Shown: positions 1 to 8,300 of the stretch, piece by piece
Position numbering within the stretch: the stretch's first letter is position 1
Layout: every line of letters begins with the position of its first letter
Source: JAQIBY01 sp034721855
GTDB lineage: Bacteria > Bacteroidota > Bacteroidia > Bacteroidales > ML635J-15
DNA: 15,515 nucleotides
Direction of reading: 5' to 3'
Assembly: GCA_034721855.1 (NCBI GenBank)
Contig: JAYENB010000142.1
Coordinates: 1-15,515 of the forward strand
Notes under the pieces: model-generated
Database searches by the model: none
Seen by the model: the letters and a program-made list of their open reading frames with translations, nothing else
Told to the model about the DNA's origin: nothing
Translations under genes and position numbers: made by a program

Positions 1-1
1 T

Positions 2-106
2 TCTATCCATAAGTTTAATGTAAAAGATCTTAATTCAGGAACTTATATCTTGTTTATTAATACTGAAGAAGGAAAAAATATACAAAAGAAATTGCTTGTT
101 AATTAG
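2..106 (+). CDS. C-terminal end of a T9SS-secreted protein (partial)
   Basis: The open frame from base 2 to the TAG at 104-106 encodes 34 residues and is cut at its 5' end by the window edge. It contains a motif reading DLNSGTYILFIN, followed by a basic tail ending KKLLVN. This is the closing beta-strand pattern of the type A T9SS sorting domain (L-x-x-G-x-Y-x-x-x-x, then a short basic end), which directs cargo through the outer membrane in Bacteroidota. Nothing can be said about the body of the protein. The TAG stop is also the first three bases of the repeat element that follows, so the element may have supplied the present stop. The T9SS assignment rests on this tail only. Confidence 0.7.
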   Translation, partial: SIHKFNVKDLNSGTYILFINTEEGKNIQKKLLVN

Positions 107-296
107 TGTCTGTCCATAATGTCCGATATCTGCGTTGTTGCTCAAATTTCAAATCCTCATATACGCCAGTATGCTGCGGTTTAAAATTATTATACGCACT
201 TCGTCAAAGCCTGTCCCGAACTTGATTCGGGGCTCAGCATAACACCTTGATCTCGAACATTCTGAACCAAACACTCGACTTTACAGACAGGCACTA
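104..296. repeat. Dispersed terminal-inverted-repeat element, copy 1
   Basis: This 193-bp non-coding segment has imperfect inverted ends: it starts TAGTGTCTGTCCATAATGTC and ends with the complement of TAGTGCCTGTCTGTAAAGTC. A second copy lies at 14910-15055 in the opposite orientation. The reverse complement of this copy aligns with it at both ends, with one mismatch in the 33 bp at 105-137 and a second block containing AATGTTCGAG, then TCAAGG. The two copies also share TTAAT just outside the TAG end, so the true boundary may be at 99. No transposase is encoded, so it behaves like a MITE or a Bacteroidota intergenic repeat. It sits between two damaged T9SS genes. Target duplications are not obvious. 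Confidence 0.75.
210..244. repeat. REP-like hairpin nested inside element copy 1
   Basis: A perfect 6-bp inverted repeat (CCCGAA at 215-220, TTCGGG at 226-231, 5-nt loop) lies in a block of about 35 bp. The block is absent from the copy at 14910-15055 when the two are aligned: there CAAGG is followed directly by the CTTGCGAAGT equivalent. The block resembles short mobile palindromes that recur in many bacterial genomes. Nested insertion is the simplest reading, but loss from the other copy is equally possible from two sequences. Confidence 0.5.
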
Positions 297-297
297 T

Positions 298-1013
298 CTA
301 TGCCCCATTTGAGGCTAACCCTGTTGCAGCAACAAATGTTGATGTAGAGTATCTGTTTAGTAATCAAGGATTAAATCCATGGTGGTACCACGACTGGACA
401 CATGAAGCTCCACTCACACATACTAGTGATCGTGAGTATTGGAAAGTTAACTCCGGTACCTGTTGAGTTGCTTGATTTTACTGCATATTGTCAAAATGAT
501 AATGCTGTATTAACCTGGTCAACTGCCAGTGAATTGAATAATAACTATTTCACTATTGAAAGAAGCACAGATGGAACAAACTGGACACAGATAGCATCAG
601 TTAAAGGAGCAGGAACTGTAAATCAAAAAAATAATTATGATTTTACTGATATGAACAAACCAAATGGTTTAACGTATTACAGATTAAGTCAGGTTGATTT
701 TGACGGAGAAACAGAAAAACTGAAAGTAAAAGAATTAAATTGTGAAGATTTCAATAGCCTTGAAACTAAAGCCGAAGTTTTTCCAAATCCATGCAAAACG
801 GAATTAAGTATTTTGATGAAAAACTGGAAAGACGCTTCAACGCAAATAAAAGTTTTTGATAACTACGGAAGATTAGTTGATGAATATAAATATGAAACCA
901 CTCAATTGGTTAATCTCAGAAAAATAAACACAAAATCATATATTCCCGGTTCTTATGTAGTTCAGGTAATAACTAAAAATGAAGTGTTTAATCTAAGAAT
1001 TGAAAAGATGTAA
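298..1013 (+). pseudogene. Remnant of a T9SS-secreted surface protein
   Basis: Two reading frames together make one broken gene. The first (about 299-463, stop TGA at 464-466) reads YAPFEANPVAATNVDVEYLF and continues to SDREYWKVN, a pattern typical of repeated beta-domains in large Bacteroidota surface proteins. The second starts in another frame near 450 and reads PVPVELLDFTAYCQNDNAVL, then a fibronectin-like domain (ERSTDG, YYRLSQVDFDG). From about 780 to 1013 it is a type A T9SS sorting domain (VFPNPCKTEL ... IPGSYVVQV ... LRIEKM). The segment normally found between these parts is missing, so an out-of-frame internal deletion near 450-465 fits better than a simple one-base shift. The 5' end stops exactly at the repeat element, so most of the N-terminal part is gone. 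The ATG at 402 only opens the downstream frame and gives no signal peptide, so expression as an exported protein is unlikely. Confidence 0.7.
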
Positions 1014-1117
1014 ATTGGTAAGAAAATGTTTTGGTAATTGATAAATTTGAAAATTTGATATTGTTTAGGATTTAAAAATTAGGATTTTTAGTTTACCCCG
1101 TTGGTTATTCAACCTAC

Positions 1118-1163
1118 GAGGTTTATCTGGGTCAGGGTTACTAGCGGGGCAGCCTACTCGATT
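1118..1163 (+). repeat. Short dispersed sequence, possibly a group II intron 3' end
   Basis: Twenty identical bases (GCGGGGCAGCCTACTCGATT, 1144-1163) also occur at 11413-11432. Weaker similarity extends left through GTCAG and GAGGTT in both copies. Bacterial group II introns commonly end in domain VI with a segment like CTACTCGAY, and GAGAGGTT followed by a stem is a usual lead-in, so this may be a 3'-end relic. There is no convincing domain V and no reverse transcriptase. The rest of the 1014-1176 gap shows only AT-rich sequence and short inverted repeats (CCCCG at 1096-1100 with CGGGG at 1145-1149). Confidence 0.4.
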
Positions 1164-1176
1164 GTGCTTTCGTGCG

Positions 1177-2262
1177 TTATTCCAACTCCAATATATTCAT
1201 TAGTTCGTGATTCAAATACAGTTTTTCTTTTCCAACTTTTACTGATTTCATGACACCTTTTTCTTCTAAGGCAATAAGATAATTTCCTACTGTCTTTGGT
1301 GTTCCTAATCCTGCATCTATTAAGAATTTTCTTTTGGTATATGGAAGTTTAAAAATTATTTCTATCAAATCCTTTGAGTAGACTTTAGGTAATTCAGTTT
1401 TTATCTTTTCTGAAATTTTTTCCATTAAGTCCGCTACTTCAATTAATCTTTTTAAAGTTTTATTTGCTGTAATTTCTACCATATCAAGCATGTAATAAAC
1501 AAAACTTTCCCAATCATTACTTTCTGTAACATTTCTAAGATTTTTATAATATTCAGGCTTATTGCTAATAATATAATCACTCAAATATATTGCAGGAATA
1601 TTGAGTAGTTTTTCCATTTTTAAATAAAGTAGTAAAAGAATTCTTCCTGTTCTTCCATTACCATCTGAAAATGGGTGAATGGCTTCAAATTGATAATGCA
1701 TTAGAGCCATCTTAACCAATGGGTCAAATGCTTTATTATTATTTATAAATTTTTCCAGGTTGGCAAGTTTTTCTCTAATAATGTCTTCACCTGTCGGCGG
1801 AGTATATATAACTTCTCCTTTTGTATTGGAAAGAGTTGTCCCAGGTGTTACCCTGATACCAGAAGTGTTTTGTTTGATACATTGAACTATCTCAACACAT
1901 AGATTCGTGGTAATAAAAGGTCGTTTTTCTAATCTTTCCAGCCCTAACCATAATGCTTCCTTATAACTCACTACTTCTTTTGTCGCAGGACTTTCAAATT
2001 TTTTATCTGCTACAACTGATTTGTATAAATCGTCATTTGTGGTTAATATATTTTCAATTTCTGAACTTGCTTTTGCTTCTTGAAGATGAATCGTATCTAG
2101 AAAAAGCCTTGGATTTGGCAATTTCATTACAGCTCCATTTAACTGTGCTAATGCTCTACTTGCTGAAATTATTTTGTATAATATCTTTCTGGTTTCTATA
2201 TCCACTTTAGGTGGGAGAAAAGGTAATTCATTAAATGGTTCTTCTCTATTAAAATTTTTCAT
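1177..2262 (-). CDS. fic: Fic-domain protein AMP-transferase (class II, self-inhibited)
   Basis: The 361-residue protein matches the common bacterial Fic layout. It has a Fic/DOC N-terminal region (about 1-110), the Fic core (about 115-260), and a C-terminal winged-helix-like domain (about 285-355). The catalytic motif HPFSDGNGRTGR is complete at residues 196-207, with the attacking histidine at 196. The flap before it reads KGEVIYTPPTG (148-158). An inhibitory helix motif of the S-x-x-x-E-N type is present at S66-E70-N71, placing it in class II, where the glutamate blocks ATP from a helix N-terminal to the core. Such enzymes usually transfer AMP from ATP to a protein hydroxyl; the target here is unknown. 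The ATG start has no clear ribosome-binding site, as is usual in Bacteroidota. It is monocistronic and shares no operon with the signalling genes. All key residues are intact, so it is probably active. Confidence 0.93.
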   Translation of the reverse strand: MKNFNREEPFNELPFLPPKVDIETRKILYKIISASRALAQLNGAVMKLPNPRLFLDTIHLQEAKASSEIENILTTNDDLYKSVVADKKFESPATKEVVSYKEALWLGLERLEKRPFITTNLCVEIVQCIKQNTSGIRVTPGTTLSNTKGEVIYTPPTGEDIIREKLANLEKFINNNKAFDPLVKMALMHYQFEAIHPFSDGNGRTGRILLLLYLKMEKLLNIPAIYLSDYIISNKPEYYKNLRNVTESNDWESFVYYMLDMVEITANKTLKRLIEVADLMEKISEKIKTELPKVYSKDLIEIIFKLPYTKRKFLIDAGLGTPKTVGNYLIALEEKGVMKSVKVGKEKLYLNHELMNILELE

Positions 2263-2373
2263 AATATATGGGTAATTTTTACCTTCATTAATTTAACAGG
2301 TGTAAAATTAACAAAAAAATACACTCGTGCCTAGATTAAATGTGAAAATTACTCTCGTTAATTTGAGCATGAA

Positions 2374-2510
2374 GCCTAACGTTCCGCAAGTAAAAAATCG
2401 TTGGCGGATTTACCTACAATCTTTTATAAATATTACTACATTTCAAAATTACTAATTTTTTATCAGATAACTACTTCACCGCCAATGTTTTTTACTTGCT
2501 GTGTGTGCTG
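2374..2510. repeat. Long-armed hairpin repeat
   Basis: CGCAAGTAAAAAATCGTTGG (then CGG) at 2385-2407 is nearly the reverse complement of 2479-2501; about 20 of 23 positions pair, with a loop of about 71 nt. GCCTAAC at 2374-2380 precedes the left arm. The layout recalls integron attC sites (RYYYAAC core, long stem, variable loop), but no matching GTTRRRY core follows the right arm, so I call it only a hairpin repeat. Between it and fic (2263-2373) I see only AT-rich sequence. Confidence 0.5.
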
Positions 2511-2682
2511 GTTTTTTGTTCTTAAATCAATTTTCATTCACTTTTTGCTATTTCCATTTTTACTTCGTAAATCAAAAAATCAAAATCTCAATGATAAAAA
2601 AGACAGATTATCAGATAAATACAGTAACAGGATTAGGAGTTCTAAGCTTGGAGCGAGTAGTATAGTTTTGAACATTAATAAT

Positions 2683-2757
2683 CCGTCTTCACTTCATCCG
2701 TCTTCACTTCATTACGCCGGACAAGTTTACGCCGGACAAGTTTACGCCGGACAAGTT
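2683..2757. repeat. Two adjacent 15-bp tandem repeats
   Basis: CCGTCTTCACTTCAT occurs twice exactly (2683-2712). Directly after it, TACGCCGGACAAGTT occurs three times exactly (2713-2757). Both unit lengths are 15 bp, giving 75 bp of perfect repetition. It lies 33 bp beyond the stop codon of the sigma-54 activator, in its probable 3' untranslated region. The remaining sequence at 2511-2682 shows no gene. Confidence 0.9.
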
Positions 2758-2789
2758 TTGGTGCTTTTTATATTTACCATACGGGATAG

Positions 2790-4166
2790 CTATTGGTTCA
2801 GATCAATTTTATATTTTTTTATCCGTCTGAATAATGCGTTCCATTTGAGATTCAGTAGTTTTGCCGCTTCTGCTTTGTTGTAATTTGTTTTTTCGAGTGC
2901 CCTGATTATTGTGTTTTTTTCTAATTCTATCAAATCAAAGGTTTCCTCTTTTTTTCTTTTCCTATTACTTGTACTAATCAAATTAAAATGCTCAACCATT
3001 AATTGGTCACTTTTACAAACAATAACAGCGCGTTCAATAATGTTTTTGAGTTCACGGATATTGCCGGGAAAATCGTATGCGTTAAATAAATCAATAACCT
3101 TAGGGCTAATTTTATTTATTGATTTTCCCATTTTGTCGTTAAACATTTTAAGAAAATGTTCGGCAAGAATTGGGATATCCTCTTTTATTTCTCTCAGTGG
3201 AGGCAAGTGTATTATAAAAGTTCCCAGGCGATAAAATAAATCAAGTCTGAAGTTCTTTCCGTCAGTAAGTTCTTCCTTTCTTTTATTGGTAGCAGCAACT
3301 ATTCGAACATCGAACGGATTAGCTTTTTGAGTGCCTACAATTGTATAGGTTCTGTCTTCGAGCACTCTAAGGAGTTTTACCTGTAATCCTAAACTCATTT
3401 CGCCTATTTCGTCAAGGAATAATGTTCCTTTGTTAGTAGATTCAAACCAACCTGCTTTATCGCTAATGGCGTCGGTAAAGCTTCCTTTTTTATGTCCAAA
3501 AAATTCGCTTTCGAAAAGGGTGTCGGGTATTGCCGACATATTAACTGCCCCGAACATATTGTTTTTTCTGCTGCTTTTTTCATGAATTTCTCTTGCAACA
3601 AGTTCTTTACCTGTTCCACTTTCTCCAATAATTAAAACCGATGTATCAGGTGTTTGCGCAACAAGTTTGATTTCCTCACGTATCTCAACTATTTCTTTGG
3701 ATTTTCCAATAATATTTCCAACATATTTTGAAATTTCATCTTTCAGTACAATATTGGTGTTTTTTTGTTTTTCAAGTTCGTTTTTAATCTTGCGGTAATA
3801 TTTAATTCTTTCAATAGCCATCCATATATCAGATGGAGTAAAAGGTTTTTTGAAAAAATCAGCCGCCCCCTCTCTAAGCGCCCCAATAACCGTATCCATA
3901 TTTCCGGATTCGCTTATCATAATTACTTCAATATCGGGATATTTTTTTTTAACTTTATCCAGAATCTGCAGCCCCGTCATTTCAGGCAATAAATAGTCAA
4001 CAATTATGTAGCTAATGTTTTCATTTTTAAGTATTTTAAAAGCATCTGAAGGTTTTTCAGCAGTAAAAATATTAAATTTATCATTCAAGATTGAAGCCGA
4101 CAGTTTTCTGTAAAATGGGTCGTCATCAATAATCAATAAATTTTTGATTGCTTCATTATTTTCCAT
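2790..4166 (-). CDS. NtrC-family sigma-54-dependent response regulator
   Basis: The 458-residue protein has the standard three-part layout. The receiver (about 8-125) has the acidic pocket at D14-D16, phospho-acceptor D57, S85 and K107. The AAA+ sigma-54 activation domain (about 150-385) has Walker A GESGTGKE at 181-188, Walker B GTLFLDEIGE at 247-256, and the R-finger region FRLDLFYRL at 306-314. A Fis-type helix-turn-helix lies at about 412-456. It should open sigma-54 promoters when phosphorylated. The loop that contacts sigma-54, normally GAFTGA, reads GSFTDA at 228-233; the key threonine is kept. The DNA-recognition helix contains an unusual tryptophan (LKWNALFRRIKKY). The gene starts 4 bp after the stop of the receiver-kinase gene, so the two are almost certainly co-transcribed and probably a cognate pair. 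Target promoters are not evident in the window. Confidence 0.95.
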   Translation of the reverse strand: MENNEAIKNLLIIDDDPFYRKLSASILNDKFNIFTAEKPSDAFKILKNENISYIIVDYLLPEMTGLQILDKVKKKYPDIEVIMISESGNMDTVIGALREGAADFFKKPFTPSDIWMAIERIKYYRKIKNELEKQKNTNIVLKDEISKYVGNIIGKSKEIVEIREEIKLVAQTPDTSVLIIGESGTGKELVAREIHEKSSRKNNMFGAVNMSAIPDTLFESEFFGHKKGSFTDAISDKAGWFESTNKGTLFLDEIGEMSLGLQVKLLRVLEDRTYTIVGTQKANPFDVRIVAATNKRKEELTDGKNFRLDLFYRLGTFIIHLPPLREIKEDIPILAEHFLKMFNDKMGKSINKISPKVIDLFNAYDFPGNIRELKNIIERAVIVCKSDQLMVEHFNLISTSNRKRKKEETFDLIELEKNTIIRALEKTNYNKAEAAKLLNLKWNALFRRIKKYKIDLNQ

Positions 4167-4170
4167 TCTT

Positions 4171-5250
4171 CTATCTGTTTAAAAGTATTGAAAATGTACT
4201 TCCTTTTAATCCATCACTTTTAATGATAAGCTTTCCATTGCTTCTTTTTATAAATTCATTCACTATTGGAAGTCCCATTCCGCTTCCCTTTTCATTATTG
4301 GTTCCTGCTGTTGTGAAATATTCATTTTTATTGAGTATTTTATCAATATTTTCTTGTTTAATACCCATGCCGGTATCAGATATACCTATTAATACCGTAT
4401 CATTATATTCCTCGGTAAATAAAGTAATAGAGCCTCCTTCAGGAGTGAATTTAACGGCATTTGAAATAATGTTGCGTAAGGCTACTTCCAGTGATTTTTT
4501 CTCAAACAATGCTTTGGTGTTTTCAGGCACTTTGTTAGTTATGCTTATCTTCTTTTCCTTTATTGAGGATATACAGGATGCTAAAGCAAAATTAACAGTA
4601 TTAAAAACAACTTCTTCGCTAATGTTTAAACTATCATTTCTTAAAATCTCTGTCCATTCTAACAGGTTATTAATTATTTTTAAAGCGTTTGTATTTTGTT
4701 TATCTAACAAAGTGATTAATTCTGCAAATTCGTTTGATGCCGGATTAATGTCACCTTCTTTCAATAATGCAAGCAGTTGAGATGTTTTATTAAAAGGGCT
4801 TTTAATATCGTGAGCAATTATTGAATAAATGAAATCTCTGTTTCTATTATATTCAATTATTTGTTTTTTTGATATATATAAGTCTAAATGAGATTTTACC
4901 CTACTAAGCAGTTCTTCCTTAAAGAATGGTTTTGTAATATAGTCAACACCTCCTAACTCAAATCCTTTAACAATGTTTTTGGTTTCGGTTATGGCAGTTA
5001 AAAAGATAACCGGAATATCTTTGGTTGCTTGCTGAGATTTTAAGATTTTGCAAACTTCAAATCCATCCATCTCCGGCATCATAATGTCTAACAGTATAAG
5101 CTCAAACTTGTCATCTTCTAATATTGCAAGGGCTTGTTTCCCGCTGCTTGCTAATGCTATATTATACTTTTGGTTATCTAAAATATTTCCAACCAAGGTA
5201 AGGTTTTCCTTATTGTCGTCAACTATTAATATTTTGTGATAATATTTCAT
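4171..5250 (-). CDS. Soluble receiver-histidine kinase
   Basis: This 359-residue protein has an N-terminal receiver (about 5-125; D11-D12, phospho-acceptor D55, T85, K107), then a histidine kinase. The dimerisation region holds H147 in SIIAHDIKSPF. The ATPase domain (about 245-358) has the N-box N264, the G1 box DTGMG at 292-296 and the G2 box GSGMGLPIV at 322-330. No transmembrane helix or signal peptide is visible, so it acts in the cytoplasm. The receiver-first order suggests that phosphorylation from another kinase controls its activity. It lies 90 bp after the large hybrid kinase and 4 bp before the sigma-54 regulator, which makes it the natural middle link of a relay. It could equally act as a phosphatase on the regulator; the sequence does not decide. 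The start ATG is supported by the correct position of the first receiver strand (KILIVDDN). Confidence 0.95.
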   Translation of the reverse strand: MKYYHKILIVDDNKENLTLVGNILDNQKYNIALASSGKQALAILEDDKFELILLDIMMPEMDGFEVCKILKSQQATKDIPVIFLTAITETKNIVKGFELGGVDYITKPFFKEELLSRVKSHLDLYISKKQIIEYNRNRDFIYSIIAHDIKSPFNKTSQLLALLKEGDINPASNEFAELITLLDKQNTNALKIINNLLEWTEILRNDSLNISEEVVFNTVNFALASCISSIKEKKISITNKVPENTKALFEKKSLEVALRNIISNAVKFTPEGGSITLFTEEYNDTVLIGISDTGMGIKQENIDKILNKNEYFTTAGTNNEKGSGMGLPIVNEFIKRSNGKLIIKSDGLKGSTFSILLNR

Positions 5251-5340
5251 AATAAAATTAGTTTGTAATATAATATGTTTTTATCAGCCCATTCCCTTTC
5301 ATGCATATCTCTTTGTTGTATGCAATATTTGTTTGAAGTT

Positions 5341-8300
5341 TCACCCTGAAATGTTTTGCTTTAAAATCGGAAGCAATATGTCCCATTCATCTTTTATCTC
5401 CTTTAAAGTTTTACCTGCGGCTTCTGCATCCTCTGCATGAATCTCACTTTCCATTTTTTCTACAAGACCTGACAAAGTATTGCATCTTATACTAGCAGAT
5501 GAACCTTTCATGGAATGGGCTATTTTTGCAGCCTCTTCAAAAGAATTGTTTCCCAATAATGTTTCCAACTTGCTTATTCTTTTTTTTGTTTCTTCTATAA
5601 AAATTGAAATTAATTTATCCAGCGTATCCCTATCACGACTTATCATTTCAAAAAGTTCGTCTCTGTCAAAATGTTCTATCCTGTTTATTGAAGCATTTTT
5701 ATCATCCTCCGGGGCTTCTTCTTTTTTCAAATATTTATTCAATATTGCTTTTAGTTTATCACTTTCTACCGGTTTGGTTAAAAAATCATCCATACCACTT
5801 TCTAAAGATTTAGCCTTTTCATGTTTTAAGGCTCCGGCGGTAAGTCCTACAACCACGGTATGAGTTACTTTTTCTTCAGTTTCATACTTACGCAATTGTG
5901 AGGTGGCTTCATTTCCATCCATTTCCGGCATTTGCACATCCATAAAAACAATATCCGGTTTTTTATTTAAGATATTGTCAAACGCTTCTTTTCCATTGCC
6001 GGCTTCAATTATTTTCGCTCCAGGAAGGATTTGTTTTATAAGTGTATTAATAAAAAGCATATTATTAGGATCATCCTCTGCAATGAGAATTTTATAAGAT
6101 TCTTTCTCAATATTTTCGGCTATGATTTCTTTTTCATTCGTTTCTGCTTTTGTGTTTATTTCTTCTTCAAATGAGCCCTTTTGGATATTTGCAAAACAGT
6201 TGAAAAGCTCATCCTGTTTAACCGGTTTGGTGAGCCTGAAATAAATACCCAGCTCTTTACATCTAGCCTGCAATTCGGCATCATCCGTTGATGAGTGGAG
6301 CAGAATTACCGGCTGCTTTTCAGGAGGGATTTCCAGTTTTTCCCGTATCATTTTCACTGTTTCAAGGCCATCCATATATGGCATATGATAATCACAGACA
6401 ACAACATCAAAGGCCTTACTTTCCTCGATAATTTTAAGGGATTCAAAACCGTTATCACAGGTAAGGCATTCAATGCCCCATTTCGCGAGAAGATGTTCCA
6501 TAATCGTTCTGTTATTTTCATTATCATCAATAACAAGGCATCTTTTGATATTGCTTATATCATCTTCTTTCAATTTTTTACCTCCCTTTAGTTCTGTTTC
6601 AATTGTAAAATAAAATTCGCTGCCTTTACCCTGCACAGATTCAAATTCAAGTTTACCACCCATTTTATGTGTCAGTTGATCTGCAATAACCAAGCCGAGG
6701 CCGGTACCGCCGTATTTACGCGTTGTTGTACTATCTGCCTGGGAGAATGCTTTAAATAGCTTTTCTTTCTGAGCATCTGAAATACCGATTCCTGTATCCC
6801 GCACTGAAAACTTTATTTGTCCACGCATGCCTTCCTTTTTCAGCAAAGAGGCTTTTAGCTCAATTTCACCTTTTTCTGTAAACTTTAAGGCATTGCTTAA
6901 CAAGTTGGCAAGAATTTGGCGAAGCCTTACGGGATCAATCATTGCAAATCTGGGGAGCTCATGGTCAATATCAAGAAGTAATTCGATACCTTTTTTACTT
7001 GCCGGATATTTTATCAGGTCTGCTGTCTGCTCAATCATATCAATTAAATTGGTTTGAATGGTCTCGAGTTCCAGCTTCCCGGATTCGATCTTTGAGAAAT
7101 CAAGAATATCGTTTATAATGCCAAGAAGGCTTTTGCCACTTGAAACGATTGTATCAACATACTGTTTCTGAATTTTATTGAGGTCTGTATCCTGCAACAA
7201 TTCAGAGAAACCTATCACACTGTTCATCGGTGTACGGATTTCGTGGGACATGTTTGCAAGAAATTCACTCTTGGCTGAGTTAGCCTTTTTAGCCTCAGCT
7301 GCCATTGAATTGGCTTTTGCAGTTGTCTCTTCAAGAGCTTTGTTTGTTTCTTTCAGTTTTTTTTCCGCCTTCTTGTGCTCGGTGATGTTCCTTATGCTAA
7401 TAACCCTGGACGTCTCTCCCGACTTCCTGATGTTCCTCGCTTCGAGTTCAATGGGAAACAGCGTTCCATCCTTTTTTTTTCCCACTACCTCATACGGCTC
7501 GGCGAATTCTTTTTTGATATTCTCCGCAATAATCCCATGGTATTCCTCCGGAATGAGCATTTTGATTATGTTCTTTCCGATCATTTCCTTTCTCTTATAT
7601 CCGATCATTCTTGTGACAGCTTCGTTCATATCTATGACGACACCTTTCTTGTGAATCAGGATCCCTTCGTATGCTAGATCCGACAGGCTCCGATAACGCT
7701 CTTCACTCTCCCGCAATGCTTTCTCCGCCTGCTTGCGCTCGGTGATGTCCACATGAACGCCTACGGCTCTCCAAGGTTTACCGTTTTTGTCAATCTCAAA
7801 ACTTTTACCTTTGCCTGAGATCCATTTCCAACTTCCATCTTTGCATTTTAAGCGGAATTCAACTTCGTACGGCTCGGCATTTTCCACATGTTTCTGAACC
7901 TTGGGGACAATTGTTTTCCGGTCTTCCGGATGCATAAGTTCCACCCAGGTATTTAAAACCATTGGAAGTTCTCCCGGTACATAGCCAAGCATAGTGTAGT
8001 AGCGTGGACTGAAATAAACATCATCAGTTTCCAGGTTCCAATCCCAGAAGCCATGTTCTCCGGCATCCATAGCCAGTTCCAGGCGTTCTTGATTTTCTTC
8101 TAATTCTGCTTCCATTTCCTTGCGTTTGGTGATGTTCTGTAAGACTCCTTCGATTCCTACTGGTTCTCTGTTTTCTCCAAACACAATATGGGAGTTTGCG
8201 GAAATTGTTGCCTTTTCTCCATCCTTTTTCCGGAGCGTCAACTCATAGTTTTCTACACTGCCTTTTTCGCGCAACTTTCGGAAGAAATCTTCCCGATCCT

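Noticed and set aside
1177..2262. Fic toxin-antitoxin pair
   Set aside because: The inhibitory motif is within the same protein, and no small antitoxin gene adjoins it.
2713..2757. CRISPR array
   Set aside because: The repeats are directly adjacent 15-mers without spacers, and no cas genes are present.
2401..2883. 160-codon plus-strand frame
   Set aside because: It spans the hairpin and the 15-bp tandem repeats and overlaps the sigma-54 regulator. The composition is low-complexity with no domain.
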